Positions 9,454 through 19,233 are shown, numbered from the stretch's first letter. The stretch is 64,000 bases of DNA from Aestuariibacter sp. A3R04 (GCF_018860805.1 NZ_JAHKQR010000003.1:682001-746000), one strand, 5' to 3'. Notes: generated by a model not told the origin, from the letters alone. Made by a program: numbers and translations.

Positions 9454-10710
9454 ATGAACTCGTTACTAACCCCGCTCGAACAGTGCGACCCAGATATTGC
9501 TGCGGTACTTGAACAAGAGGCAACTCGACAAGAAGATCACATTGAACTTATCGCTTCGGAGAATTACACCAGTCAGGCGGTGATGGCTGCACAGGGGAGT
9601 CAACTGACAAATAAATATGCTGAAGGTTATCCCGCTAAACGCTATTACGGGGGGTGCGAAGCGGTAGATGTCGCTGAACAATTGGCCATAGACAGAGCGA
9701 AAGCGCTATTTCACGCAGATTACGCCAATGTGCAACCCCATTCAGGTTCTCAAGCAAATGCCGCTGTCTACATGGCGTTATTATCGCCAGGTGATACCCT
9801 TTTGGGACTCAGCCTGGATCACGGTGGTCACTTGACACACGGCGCCAAGCCGAATTTCTCTGGTAAGTTGTACAATGCGGTGCAGTACGGTTTGAATGCT
9901 GACACCGGAAAAATTGACTACGAGCAGGTACGTAGTCTGGCGAGAACTCACCAACCAAAAATGATTGTCGCTGGTTTTTCTGCCTATTCCCGCGTGGTTG
10001 ACTGGCAGCGATTTAGGGATATTGCTGATGAAGTTGGGGCATTCCTGCTAGTAGATATGGCGCACGTTGCCGGTCTGGTGGCGGCAGGGGAATACCCCAG
10101 TCCAATAGATGCTGCTCATGTGGTGACATCAACCACCCATAAGACACTGCGGGGGCCTCGTGGTGGTCTTATTTTATGTAAAGGACACCCTGAGTTGGAA
10201 AAGAAACTGAATTCACTGATCTTCCCGGGCATTCAGGGCGGACCACTGATGCATGTTATTGCGGCTAAGGCAGTGGCATTTAAAGAAGCGATGACAGATG
10301 AGTTTACCTCTTATCAGAAAAACGTGGTTGCCAATGCCAGAGTCATGGCTGATACCTTTATCGCTCGCGGGTTTTCTGTGGTATCCGGTGGCACAGATAA
10401 TCACATGTTTCTATTGAGTCTGGTTGATAAACAGATGACAGGTAAACAAGCGGATGCTTTGTTGAATGCGGTAAATATAACCGTGAATAAAAACACGGTT
10501 CCTAACGATCCCCAATCGCCGTTTGTTACCAGTGGGATCCGGATTGGTACGCCGGCAGTGACATCAAGAGGGTTTACTCTGCATGAGTGTGAGCAGCTTA
10601 CTCACTGGATATGCGATGTGCTTGAACAACCAGAAAGTGAAGAAATACGCGATAAGGTGAAAGCATTGGTGGCCGGACTTACGCGTTCCCGTCCGGTCTA
10701 TTGCATATAG
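9454..10710 (+). CDS. glyA: Serine hydroxymethyltransferase paralogue (PLP, fold type I)
   Basis: A 418-residue cytoplasmic enzyme of the SHMT family, converting serine plus tetrahydrofolate to glycine and 5,10-methylene-THF. Motifs are intact: [67 protein letters not shown], the PLP-lysine motif [15 protein letters not shown] and the C-terminal [15 protein letters not shown]. The start has a GGAGAT site. It is not in the usual glyA-nrdR-rib setting but sits divergent from a LysR regulator beside amidohydrolases. It may therefore be a second, conditionally expressed SHMT or a beta-hydroxy-amino-acid aldolase. The symbol reflects family membership only. Confidence 0.9.
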   Translation: MNSLLTPLEQCDPDIAAVLEQEATRQEDHIELIASENYTSQAVMAAQGSQLTNKYAEGYPAKRYYGGCEAVDVAEQLAIDRAKALFHADYANVQPHSGSQANAAVYMALLSPGDTLLGLSLDHGGHLTHGAKPNFSGKLYNAVQYGLNADTGKIDYEQVRSLARTHQPKMIVAGFSAYSRVVDWQRFRDIADEVGAFLLVDMAHVAGLVAAGEYPSPIDAAHVVTSTTHKTLRGPRGGLILCKGHPELEKKLNSLIFPGIQGGPLMHVIAAKAVAFKEAMTDEFTSYQKNVVANARVMADTFIARGFSVVSGGTDNHMFLLSLVDKQMTGKQADALLNAVNITVNKNTVPNDPQSPFVTSGIRIGTPAVTSRGFTLHECEQLTHWICDVLEQPESEEIRDKVKALVAGLTRSRPVYCI

Positions 10711-10791
10711 GTGTGACTCCGAAACAGGAAAACTGGCCGGTGACCTTGCTATCACCGGCTCTCTTCAGCCGCAAAAAATTCACCAACTGCC

Positions 10792-10831
10792 TTCACATCG
10801 TGATAGCATTAATTATCATTAAACGATTAAG
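10792..10831 (+). promoter_or_regulatory. Promoter and LacI-type operator of the LacI-family gene
   Basis: TTCACA (10792-10797) and TATCAT (10814-10819), spaced 16 bp, make a plausible promoter. It is overlapped at its 3' side by ATTAAACGATTAAG (10818-10831), a near-palindrome centred on CG. Thirteen of its 14 bases recur in the promoter of the TonB receptor at 12280. LacI-family operators are typically CG-centred palindromes, so autorepression is likely. Confidence 0.65.
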
Positions 10832-10888
10832 TGTTGCCATTTATTGGTATCCAAGCCTGCATTTTCTATCTAGTCTTCAAGTGAATTA

Positions 10889-11914
10889 ATGAAAAAGAAC
10901 AAGCTTACTTTAAAAGATGTAGCGCTTCAGCTAGGCGTGTCCACTGCTACAATTTCTAACGCATTTAACAGACCCGATCAGCTCTCGGCGGCTAAACGGG
11001 AGGAAATTTTATCTGCCTGCAAGAGAATAGGCTACAGCGGGCCAAACAAAGCAGCACAAATTTTGCGCAAAGGGCATTCTAGTATTGTCGCCTTGGTGCT
11101 TGCAGATAACATCGAATATATGGTGAGTGATCCTGTTGCCAGTATGTTTATTAAAGGGGTTTCCTCAGTATTGCAAGACGCTGGTAAGCATTTGTTACTC
11201 TATGCCGGTAATGCAGAGAGCGTCTCTGAAATCGTCGATTTTGTTGACGGTTTCATTTGCTATGGAGCGCCGGAAAATCCAGTGCTAGGTCAAGAACTGA
11301 ATCAACAAGACAAGCCTGTGGTTACCGTGGATTTTGATCTCGGGGACTGGCCCTCGGTTAACATAGACAACGAAGCGGCAGCTTATCAGATAGCTAAGCA
11401 CGCCATAAGGGCAGGTGATGATGTCGCCATTTTAGGGCTGAAACTCATTGACTCGCCAACCACGTGTCGCGTGTACGACAGTCCATTGCTTGACACCGCC
11501 ACAGCCATTTCTCACCGACGGCTCGATGGCTATAAGCGCGCGATGAAAGAAAAGGGCTGTAAAATTAACAACGAACTGATTTGGCACATACCGGAAAGTA
11601 GGGGGAATTATTCGCGGCAGGCGGCCAAAGAAGTACTGAGTATTTCTCCGCGTCCCCACACCATTTTGTGTATGAGTGATATTATTGCTCTGGAATTACT
11701 TCAATGTGCGTTATCCATGGAAGTTGACGTCCCCCAAACGTTAAGAATTACAGGATTTGACGGTATTGACGAAGCGAAGAGAACCCGCCCGCAACTGACT
11801 ACAGTGAGTCAATCCAGCACGGATAAAGGCAAATGCGCTGCTGAACTTTTTCTTTCTTTTAGTAAAGAAAGCGTTGTTTTACCCTTTACCATTTTCGAAG
11901 GCGAAACAGGTTAG
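10889..11914 (+). CDS. LacI/GalR-family transcriptional regulator
   Basis: A 341-residue repressor. The N-terminal helix-turn-helix is typical (LTLKDVALQLGVSTATISNAFNRPDQLS, about residues 6-33, then the hinge KAAQILRKGHSS). A periplasmic-binding-protein-like sensor domain follows, ending with the conserved RITGFDGIDEAKRTRPQLTTV. The operator candidate in its own promoter is repeated in front of the TonB receptor at 12280, so it probably represses that receptor and itself. The ligand is likely a small molecule, often a sugar in this family, but no catabolic enzyme sits beside it to say which. It ends shortly after the last sensor strands, within normal length. Confidence 0.93.
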   Translation: MKKNKLTLKDVALQLGVSTATISNAFNRPDQLSAAKREEILSACKRIGYSGPNKAAQILRKGHSSIVALVLADNIEYMVSDPVASMFIKGVSSVLQDAGKHLLLYAGNAESVSEIVDFVDGFICYGAPENPVLGQELNQQDKPVVTVDFDLGDWPSVNIDNEAAAYQIAKHAIRAGDDVAILGLKLIDSPTTCRVYDSPLLDTATAISHRRLDGYKRAMKEKGCKINNELIWHIPESRGNYSRQAAKEVLSISPRPHTILCMSDIIALELLQCALSMEVDVPQTLRITGFDGIDEAKRTRPQLTTVSQSSTDKGKCAAELFLSFSKESVVLPFTIFEGETG

Positions 11915-12279
11915 GCGTCTTCTTTTATTCACATCCTCAGCTTTTCCCCGCCATCTTTTGGCGGGTCTCTGTGTCTTACACTATATTGTCTGTAAAAGCA
12001 TAACTGTTTTTTATGCGAAATCTTAATCGAGTAAGATTTCTCTGCTACTGAGATATTAACAAATATTAAATTATATAAAATCAAGGTATTGATTTTTATA
12101 TCTTATTTTTTGTTTTTAATGTTTTAATACTCTTTTTACTTTACAACTCGTTTACAGACATGGGTTTTTATATTACATTACTTAAACGATTAAGTTATCA
12201 TTATCACAAAGAAATAAAAATGTGACAGCAATAATCGCAGTGAGAAACTTTAAACCATAAAGGCCTTTCTGGAGAAATC
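11915..12279. other. Intergenic region between LacI gene and TonB receptor
   Basis: These 365 bp hold a hairpin at 11947-11965 (CCCGCC and GGCGGG around a 7-nt loop, followed by TCTCTG rather than a T-run). That hairpin may attenuate or end the LacI transcript. A very AT-rich stretch follows, then the receptor promoter and operator. No ORF is credible. Confidence 0.6.
12151..12194 (+). promoter_or_regulatory. Promoter and LacI-type operator of the TonB receptor
   Basis: TTTACA (12151-12156) and TACATT (12174-12179) with a 17-bp spacer form a candidate sigma-70 promoter. CTTAAACGATTAAG (12181-12194) follows at the transcription start. Six of its seven base pairs are symmetrical around the central CG, and it matches the element in front of the LacI gene. 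Its position would block initiation. Confidence 0.68.
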
Positions 12280-14784
12280 ATGAATAAACGATACGCATTT
12301 AGTCAATTAGCGCTGGCTATCGGCAGCGTTGTAGTAAGCCCAGTTTTTGCTCAGGACAACACCGAACCTGCTGGCCAGGATCAAGCGAAATACGAACAAA
12401 TTGTGGTGACTGCAACCCCTGGAGGGGCAACAATGCAGGAAGCCAGCGTGTCGGTGAGTTCATTTAACGAAGATGACATCGTTAAGCTCGCACCGCGTTC
12501 TACGGCAGAAGTATTTAGAGCGCTACCAGGCATTCGCGCAGAATCTTCCGGTGGTGGTGGTAACGCCAACATTACCATCCGAGGTATTCCTCTTGCCACG
12601 GGCGGCTCGAAGTTCCTGCAGATTCACGAAGACGGACTACCAGTACTCGAATATGGCGATATCAACTTCGGTAACGCAGATAACTTCCTTCGCTACGATT
12701 GGTCAGTGGCAAACGTAGAAGCCATTCGGGGCGGATCAGCGTCAACATTCGCCAGCAACTCTCCAGGCGGTGTTATAAACATGATCAGCAACACGGGCGA
12801 AATTGGTGGTGGTGCTATTGGTACCTCATTTGGTGTAGATTACGACGAGATGCGTTTAGATTTTCGCTACGGCGGAGAAATCAGCGATGATCTGTATTAT
12901 CACATTGCTGGCTTCGCAAGAGGGGGAGAAGGGCCTCGTGATACAGGCTATGAAGGCGACAAAGGTGGTCAGATAAAAATGAACATCACCAAGTTGTTGG
13001 ACAATGGCCATATTCGTTTCTATTACAAAAACCTTGACGATAAGGTATCTACCTACCTGCCCTCACCAGTACTTGTGAAAAGCAACGGTGAATTTGGTCC
13101 TGTTCCGGGGTTTGACGCCAGCACTCAGGCGCTAAACTCGGCATACAATACGAATATCTCGACTTTTGATAGCTACGGTAATCCTGAAAACCGCGACGTA
13201 AGAGATGGCATAGAATCAAAAGTGAGTTCATTTGGCGTTGAAGTTGACCTCGAGGTTGCCGACTCACTCTTTCTTCTAAATAAATTCAGGATTTCAGATA
13301 TTTCGGGTGGTTTTATCGCTCCATTTACAGATGGTTTCCCATCTGGGCCGGGCGATGTATCTAACTTTGCTACCGCGTTGTGTGATGGCGCCCTGGACGG
13401 AAACGGCAATGCGCTGAATTGTGATAGCACAACGGTGACACTTGCAAACGGGCCAAATGCCGGAGACGTGTATGCGGGGCAGGCATTTACCAACCTTCAG
13501 TTCGATACGCGTATTAATGATTTAGGGAATATGATCAATGATTTCAGTTTGCGCAAAGAATTTGATAATGGTGTAGATCTCACCGTGGGCTATTATTACT
13601 CAAATCAGGATATTGCTACCAGTTGGTCCAGTTGGCAGACTTTCATTCAAACCCTGGATGGTTCGAATTCGCAGTTGTTGAATATCACTGATGCCGATGG
13701 TACAGCATTAGTGGAAAACGGGTTGCTCTCCGCAAGCTTTCTGTCGTGGGAGTGGGATCTAAACTACGTCACCAAAGCGCCGTATTTGAATATTGGTTTT
13801 GAGCTGGCGGATAATATTCTCATTGACGCATCGGTACGTCATGATACGGTTGATGCTTCAGGTGAACTCATCAGTGCCTGTTGCGGTGGTAATGCCGATT
13901 TTGACTTAAATGGCAATGGAGTGATTGAACAGATTGAAGATGCTTCGGCGCAAAATAGCGGTTTTATTAGTGGTGGGGTGATTAACCTCAACCGGGCCGG
14001 CGCAACATCGCAAATCGTAGATTACACGGCTAGCAATACTTCATACTCTCTCGGTGGTTCCTACTTGCTTAGCGATAGCCAAACTATTTTTGCACGGTAT
14101 TCAAAAGGGGGCAGGGCACTTGCCGACAGATTGCTGCAAATTGGCGGTACGCTCAATGGAGATGGCAGTCTGACAGGTACCACCACTGGTTTTGATACTA
14201 CCAAACAATTAGAGATTGGCTACAAATACGGGACCCGGGGCCTAATGTTAAATGCCACCTTGTTTGACACTGTAACCGAGGATACACAGGCTGAAGTGAC
14301 CAGTGGTTTGACGTTCATGCGCGAGTATGAAGCAACAGGGTTGGAGTTCGAAGGTCGCTGGAATGCGACAGACAATATAGTGGTTTCCGGTAACCTGACG
14401 TGGACAGATGCCGAAATCAGCAAAGACGTAAATGAGCCAGAGTTGGTGGGGAACACGCCACGGCGTCAGGCTGACTGGATATGGACGATTACGCCTGAGT
14501 ACGTTACGGACTTTTGGTCAGCAGGAGCATCGTTGCAAGGCTCAACTGAATACTATGTTCAGGACAATAACGACCTCAAACAAGACGCTTACAATATTGT
14601 GAACTTGTTTGCCACCTACTGGGTAAACGATCAGTTTTCAGTGTCTTTAAACGTTAACAATGCCACTGATGAGTTCGTTATTACGGAGTCGGAGGAGCGC
14701 TCTGCTGCGGTAGGTAGTTACATCAGGGCCCGGCCTCTAAACGGACGCACGACCGTGCTTTCAATGAAGTATTTGTTCGATTGA
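12280..14784 (+). CDS. TonB-dependent receptor, LacI-controlled
   Basis: An 834-residue outer-membrane receptor. It has a signal peptide to about PVFAQ, a TonB-box-like YEQIVVTATPG, then plug motifs (EVFRALPGIRAES, ITIRGIPLATGG, NVEAIRGGSASTFASNSPGGVINM). The beta-barrel ends LNGRTTVLSMKYLFD with a terminal aromatic residue. A GGAG ribosome site lies before the ATG. The operator in its promoter ties it to the adjacent LacI-family regulator. The transcript ends at the bidirectional terminator shared with the convergent serine hydrolase. The ligand is unknown; the LacI partner suggests a carbohydrate or glycoside. Confidence 0.93.
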   Translation: MNKRYAFSQLALAIGSVVVSPVFAQDNTEPAGQDQAKYEQIVVTATPGGATMQEASVSVSSFNEDDIVKLAPRSTAEVFRALPGIRAESSGGGGNANITIRGIPLATGGSKFLQIHEDGLPVLEYGDINFGNADNFLRYDWSVANVEAIRGGSASTFASNSPGGVINMISNTGEIGGGAIGTSFGVDYDEMRLDFRYGGEISDDLYYHIAGFARGGEGPRDTGYEGDKGGQIKMNITKLLDNGHIRFYYKNLDDKVSTYLPSPVLVKSNGEFGPVPGFDASTQALNSAYNTNISTFDSYGNPENRDVRDGIESKVSSFGVEVDLEVADSLFLLNKFRISDISGGFIAPFTDGFPSGPGDVSNFATALCDGALDGNGNALNCDSTTVTLANGPNAGDVYAGQAFTNLQFDTRINDLGNMINDFSLRKEFDNGVDLTVGYYYSNQDIATSWSSWQTFIQTLDGSNSQLLNITDADGTALVENGLLSASFLSWEWDLNYVTKAPYLNIGFELADNILIDASVRHDTVDASGELISACCGGNADFDLNGNGVIEQIEDASAQNSGFISGGVINLNRAGATSQIVDYTASNTSYSLGGSYLLSDSQTIFARYSKGGRALADRLLQIGGTLNGDGSLTGTTTGFDTTKQLEIGYKYGTRGLMLNATLFDTVTEDTQAEVTSGLTFMREYEATGLEFEGRWNATDNIVVSGNLTWTDAEISKDVNEPELVGNTPRRQADWIWTITPEYVTDFWSAGASLQGSTEYYVQDNNDLKQDAYNIVNLFATYWVNDQFSVSLNVNNATDEFVITESEERSAAVGSYIRARPLNGRTTVLSMKYLFD

Positions 14785-14796
14785 TTGATGAAAGTT

Positions 14797-14825
14797 AAAA
14801 AAGCCCGCAAGATGCGGGCTTTTTT
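14797..14825. terminator. Bidirectional terminator between convergent genes
   Basis: A 12-bp perfect stem: six A then GCCCGC (14797-14808), and GCGGGC then six T (14814-14825), around a 5-nt loop. It ends both the TonB receptor (+) and the serine hydrolase (-). Confidence 0.92.
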
Positions 14826-14836
14826 ATGAGTGCTAG

Positions 14837-16423
14837 CTAGTCGTCTTGCCTGACAAAATGCATATCGCGCCATTCGTGGTTTTCTTTCTTTCTCACCGTA
14901 AACGGATACAAGGTGAAACCATTAACATTGTTTTCAACGTCCACTTCGAAGCGGATAAATGCATCGCTGGCTGCGTTTTGATTATCCCAATGAATGGTAA
15001 ACGTGTGAGCATCAAAGGGTTCAACTGTACCTGTTAACATTGGCATTTTTTCCGAAGAAATTCGTATATCAGTACCCTGGCGTATCAGTGTAAACGCGCC
15101 AAACCAACGGTCGACAAACGTGCCTGTGTAGGCATCAGTTTCAAGCAGTACCCGGCCACTGCCAATGGGATTAACATAACTTTCCAGATACCGGGTTTCG
15201 CGCTCATCCTGATAGGACTGATATTGTGCCACCCAGTCGGCAGGCGCCGCCTCCGGCATGTAACCTTTCAATATGGTTTGCATCACGGCACCACGAGCAC
15301 CGTAGTTTGACCCGTTATTGAGTACCACCACGCCTAAAGATAATTCAGGCACGAAGGCCACGTAAGCCTGGTAGCCCGACAAGGTGCCGGTATGAGAAAC
15401 AACTTTATAGCCGTGAATATCCATGAGGCGCCAGCCCAAACCATAGGCTTTAAATTGCATGTCATCCCAAGCCCTATCAGTGTCATCTACCGATAATACA
15501 GTATGCGGTGAAAGCATATATTTCACAGATTCTTCGCTTATCAAGGGCTCACCAGAAGGAAGTTTGCCCTTGTCTAACCACATTTGCAGCCAGCGCAGCA
15601 TGTCAGGTGCATTACAGGAAACGCCCCCGGCTGCAGCGGATACTATTCCCTTTGCATCAATTTGATTTCTGGGAATGGGATAAATACCGCGTTCGTCGTT
15701 GTGGCCGTAGCTCAGAGCCCTGTTGTCTAGTACTTTTTTGGGGACGTCACCACCGAAACAGGTCATGCCCAGTGGTTTAAATACAGACTCTTGTAAACGC
15801 GTTTCCCAGCTCATTTCGGTTTTACGCGCAACAAGTTCGCCAGCGGTGATGTACATTACATTTGAGTAGGCATATTCCCGACGGAAACTGTATTGCGGCG
15901 TGAGGTAGCGAAGGTTGTGAATAATTTCATCGCGGCTAAAGCCACTGGGCTCAGGCCATAACATACTGTCACCAGCCCCGGAGCCCAGGCCGCTGCGGTG
16001 TGTGAGTAGGTCGGTGATGTCCATTTCACGGGTCACCCAAGGATCTGCCATCTGAAACTCTGGCAAGATATCGGTGATTCGGGTATCCCATGACAGCACA
16101 TTTTCATCAACCAGCTGAGCCACTGTGGTGGCTGTAAAGGCTTTACTGGTAGAGGCAAGCCGAAACCAGGTGTCTGGCGTAACCGGTAACTGGTTTTCTA
16201 CATCGCGCAATCCGTGTCCGTCGAGATAAACTACCTCGCCATCTTTAATAATTCCCACACTCATGCCCGGCGTATGAAACTGGGTCAGTGCTCTTTCTAT
16301 GGTGTTGGGCAAATGCTGCAGGTTCTCAGGAAGATTATTTACCGTGTCGGTCGCAGCCATGGCCGGCAGCGTCGAGCTAAATAAAAAGCAGGCCACACCG
16401 AGGCGAAAAGAATTTTTCATCAC
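14837..16423 (-). CDS. Exported serine hydrolase of the beta-lactamase (class C / esterase) fold
   Basis: A 528-residue protein with a signal peptide (to about LPAMAA). The catalytic motifs of penicillin-binding-protein-like serine hydrolases are present: the SxxK tetrad in RLASTSKAFT, YxN in YAYSNVMY, and HTG in VVSHTGTLSGY. The first domain of about 370 residues is followed by a C-terminal beta-rich domain of the kind found in D-aminopeptidase or esterase relatives. It is therefore more likely an amidase or esterase acting in the periplasm than a true beta-lactamase. The gene converges on the TonB receptor and has its own upstream region. Confidence 0.88.
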   Translation of the reverse strand: MMKNSFRLGVACFLFSSTLPAMAATDTVNNLPENLQHLPNTIERALTQFHTPGMSVGIIKDGEVVYLDGHGLRDVENQLPVTPDTWFRLASTSKAFTATTVAQLVDENVLSWDTRITDILPEFQMADPWVTREMDITDLLTHRSGLGSGAGDSMLWPEPSGFSRDEIIHNLRYLTPQYSFRREYAYSNVMYITAGELVARKTEMSWETRLQESVFKPLGMTCFGGDVPKKVLDNRALSYGHNDERGIYPIPRNQIDAKGIVSAAAGGVSCNAPDMLRWLQMWLDKGKLPSGEPLISEESVKYMLSPHTVLSVDDTDRAWDDMQFKAYGLGWRLMDIHGYKVVSHTGTLSGYQAYVAFVPELSLGVVVLNNGSNYGARGAVMQTILKGYMPEAAPADWVAQYQSYQDERETRYLESYVNPIGSGRVLLETDAYTGTFVDRWFGAFTLIRQGTDIRISSEKMPMLTGTVEPFDAHTFTIHWDNQNAASDAFIRFEVDVENNVNGFTLYPFTVRKKENHEWRDMHFVRQDD

Positions 16424-16530
16424 TTAATCCTGTGTATTTGTTAATATTTTATTCATTCTTTGAACCATATCACACAGATGTCAATGCTTCATCGACAATC
16501 CTTTGTCTGCCGGCGTTAAATCACTGCAGC

Positions 16531-17121
16531 TTAGGTCCGAGGTTGATCCCATACCAACTGCTTGAAGTGCTTTCTACACATTGATTCGTAACGATCATTC
16601 CCGCCAATTTCAACCTGATCACCAGCGGTGACTGCTTGGCCTTGTTCGTCCATACGGACGACAAAGGTCGCTTTGCGTCCACAGTGGCATACAGTTTTCA
16701 ATTCGGTGAGTTTATCCGCCCAAGCCATTAGGTAGTGACTGCCGACAAAGGCCTCTCCGAGGAAGTCGGTGCGCAGACCATAAGCCAGAACAGGAATGTC
16801 CAGTTCATCGACAATTTCCACAAGTTGTTTGACTTGTGCCTTAGTCAAAAACTGCGCTTCGTCAATGAAAACGCAGTCAAGAGGCTTTTGCCGGTGTGAA
16901 TTAAACACCTGTTTAAACAAGTTGTCATCGTTAGTGTAAAGGGTGGCTTCGGCTTGCAATCCAATGCGCGATGTAACCTTTCCCACCTCATAGCGATCGT
17001 CAATAGCGGCGGTGAAAATAGACACGTGCATACCCCGTTCTCGGTAGTTGTATGCAGATTGGAGTAAGGACGTAGACTTCCCGGCGTTCATTGCGGAATA
17101 ATAAAAATAGAGCTGTGCCAT
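16531..17121 (-). CDS. tdk: Thymidine kinase
   Basis: A 196-residue cytosolic kinase of the type II family that phosphorylates thymidine or deoxyuridine with ATP for salvage. The P-loop is SAMNAGKST near residue 9, the Walker-B-like segment is VFIDEAQFL, the lasso region is [14 protein letters not shown], and zinc-binding cysteines are in VCHCGRKA and MCRKHF. Length is normal. It starts 9 bp after the stop of the GGDEF-EAL gene and is probably cotranscribed with it. Confidence 0.96.
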   Translation of the reverse strand: MAQLYFYYSAMNAGKSTSLLQSAYNYRERGMHVSIFTAAIDDRYEVGKVTSRIGLQAEATLYTNDDNLFKQVFNSHRQKPLDCVFIDEAQFLTKAQVKQLVEIVDELDIPVLAYGLRTDFLGEAFVGSHYLMAWADKLTELKTVCHCGRKATFVVRMDEQGQAVTAGDQVEIGGNDRYESMCRKHFKQLVWDQPRT

Positions 17122-17130
17122 AATCGGGTA

Positions 17131-19143
17131 TTATTTTTCTTGTTCGAGCCAGTGCCAAAGTTGCGTATTGGGTTGAGGTCTGGCGTAGTAAAAACCTTGT
17201 AAATAGTCTACACCCATAGCAATAAGGGTTTCAGCTTGTTTTTTTGTTTCCACACCTTCAGCAATAGTTTTATAGCCAAATTCACCGGCTATGAGCAGCG
17301 TGGCTCGAATGATAGGCTCGCCCGTGGAATCGAGGTTCATGATAAAAGAGCGGTCAATTTTGATGTGATCAACCTGCAGCCGTTGCAATTGGCTTAGGGA
17401 CGAAAAGCCGGTACCGAAATCGTCGATCGATACAGCAACACCGCGGGCTTTTATGGCATTAATTTGTTGCGATAGTTTTGCTAAATCATTGGCAAATACG
17501 GATTCAGTAACTTCCACGTGGAGGCGATGATTTTCCAGTGCAGAAACCGCCAGCGCACGGTCGAGGTGATGGATAAAATCATCTTCCATAAGTTGACTGA
17601 CGGACACATTCACCGCTACCGATATGTCTTTATTTTCCCAGGACGCGGCTTGTTTACACGCTTCCTTTAACACCCATGCCCCTATGCTGTTAATAGCGCC
17701 GGAGCGTTCGGTAATAGGAATGAAAGTAGCAGGAGAGATCAGCTCGCCGTTAAACGACCAGCGAAGCAGGGCTTCAAAAGACCAGACATTGCCTGAAACG
17801 CTGGAGATTACAGGTTGGTACTGGAGACTCATCTCTCCTTTGTATACAGCGGTTCTCAGACCTTCCCTGAGAAACTGTTCGCGGCAGAGTTCATCAAAGA
17901 TATGGGCGTTAAAAATACCTACGTGATGATGACGGTTACGCTTTTGGTGATACATAGTTAAATCAGCTTGCTGGATAAGTTTCCGCGGGTCATCACCGTG
18001 TGCCGGGCACAGTGAAATACCGATGGTGGCATCAAGGTTGACTTCGTTGTCATCCACGAAGATTGTTTCTGCGATGCGCTCGCGAAAGCGCTGGGCGATG
18101 GCTGTGGCATCAGTGCTACCTGCACCCGGTACGACAACAATAAACTCATCTCCTCCCCAACGAGAAAGATTTTCGCTGGCTGCTAACCGCTTCAGACGGT
18201 CTGCAATTTCCATCAGTACCTTGTCACCAACCTGGTGGCCCAGGCTATCATTAACTTGTTTAAACCCGTCCAGATCCAGAAACAAAAGGGCGAAGTGGCT
18301 GGCGTTAGCCGTGACTTCTTCTGTTCGATGTTTTAGTTCCTTGATGAAGCCGGAGCGATTCATCAATGCAGTAAGCGGGTCGAGTTTGGACAACCGCAGT
18401 ATTTCTTCCGTGCGCAGCTGTACTTGTTCTTCTAGGCTGCTATTAATATTGTCGAGTTGTTGGTTACTTTTCACCAGTGCTTGGTTGATACGAATAACTT
18501 CATTGCGTTCTTTCTCCATTTCTTCAGCTAATTCCTGATTGCGCCTTTTTAGCGCAATGGTACTGACGAAAAATGTGTTGGTTTTTCCTGATGTAGCAAG
18601 CATGGTTATCCAAAACGCAATGCCTAGAAGGCCGAGTAAAAAAAACTCTGGGTGCGGGGACATCATGGCCATGAAAGACATGGGGACCAGAAGCAGTGTG
18701 CAGTATGTCCAAACCAGACCGCGGCTGGCTCCCAGCACGGTGGCCGCGCCTCCGGCTAGTGCGGATAAGACCACCATGGTCGTGGCGCCTTCGAAGACGG
18801 TCATCTTGGGAAAAAGGAGCACACTGTAAAGTGCCCAAACGAGGGCAGAGATCGCCACGCCAATGAAAAAGCGAATAAATGCCGGGGCCGGGTCTTGATC
18901 ACGTCTGCGCAGAACTTTTATCCAAAACAAGGTGTCGAGAAACCGGCTTATAAGAATGGTGACAAGCGCAAACCAAAAGAGGGTTTTTAGCTGATGCGTT
19001 TCTGGCGAGTCGAAACCAAACGCCAATGCGGTTATTGCAGCTACGGAAACGAGCATGCCACTCAGGGCATTAGTATGAAGTATATGAACGACATCCCGCT
19101 GCGTTTTGTGGTCGGAAAAACTTGGATCGAATAATTGGCGCAC
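17131..19143 (-). CDS. Membrane-bound GGDEF-EAL cyclic-di-GMP enzyme
   Basis: A 670-residue inner-membrane protein. Residues about 25-185 form several hydrophobic helices (no named sensor domain recognised). A coiled coil (about 198-248) leads to a GGDEF domain with intact RWGGDEF at 328-334, then an EAL domain with FEALLRW at 456-462, DDFGTGFSS at 574-582 and AEGVE at 628-632. Both catalytic signatures look complete, so it could make or degrade c-di-GMP; which dominates cannot be told. The allosteric RxxD inhibition site normally found just before GGDEF is absent. It lies immediately upstream of tdk. Confidence 0.93.
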   Translation of the reverse strand: MRQLFDPSFSDHKTQRDVVHILHTNALSGMLVSVAAITALAFGFDSPETHQLKTLFWFALVTILISRFLDTLFWIKVLRRRDQDPAPAFIRFFIGVAISALVWALYSVLLFPKMTVFEGATTMVVLSALAGGAATVLGASRGLVWTYCTLLLVPMSFMAMMSPHPEFFLLGLLGIAFWITMLATSGKTNTFFVSTIALKRRNQELAEEMEKERNEVIRINQALVKSNQQLDNINSSLEEQVQLRTEEILRLSKLDPLTALMNRSGFIKELKHRTEEVTANASHFALLFLDLDGFKQVNDSLGHQVGDKVLMEIADRLKRLAASENLSRWGGDEFIVVVPGAGSTDATAIAQRFRERIAETIFVDDNEVNLDATIGISLCPAHGDDPRKLIQQADLTMYHQKRNRHHHVGIFNAHIFDELCREQFLREGLRTAVYKGEMSLQYQPVISSVSGNVWSFEALLRWSFNGELISPATFIPITERSGAINSIGAWVLKEACKQAASWENKDISVAVNVSVSQLMEDDFIHHLDRALAVSALENHRLHVEVTESVFANDLAKLSQQINAIKARGVAVSIDDFGTGFSSLSQLQRLQVDHIKIDRSFIMNLDSTGEPIIRATLLIAGEFGYKTIAEGVETKKQAETLIAMGVDYLQGFYYARPQPNTQLWHWLEQEK

Positions 19144-19233
19144 TACTTAGCCCTGACTAATACCAACTGGATATCGGCTCGAAGAGATCACTCTTCTTGT
19201 TAAAGCTATAGCGCATAAGTTAGAAAAATCAAT

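Noticed and set aside
14837..16423. Interpretation as an antibiotic-resistance beta-lactamase
   Set aside because: The length (528 residues), HTG rather than KTG motif and extra C-terminal domain fit the broad esterase/aminopeptidase relatives rather than AmpC.
18023..18538. 171-codon frame opposite the GGDEF-EAL gene
   Set aside because: A Ser/Arg-rich antisense shadow of a well-supported gene, without domains or a ribosome site.
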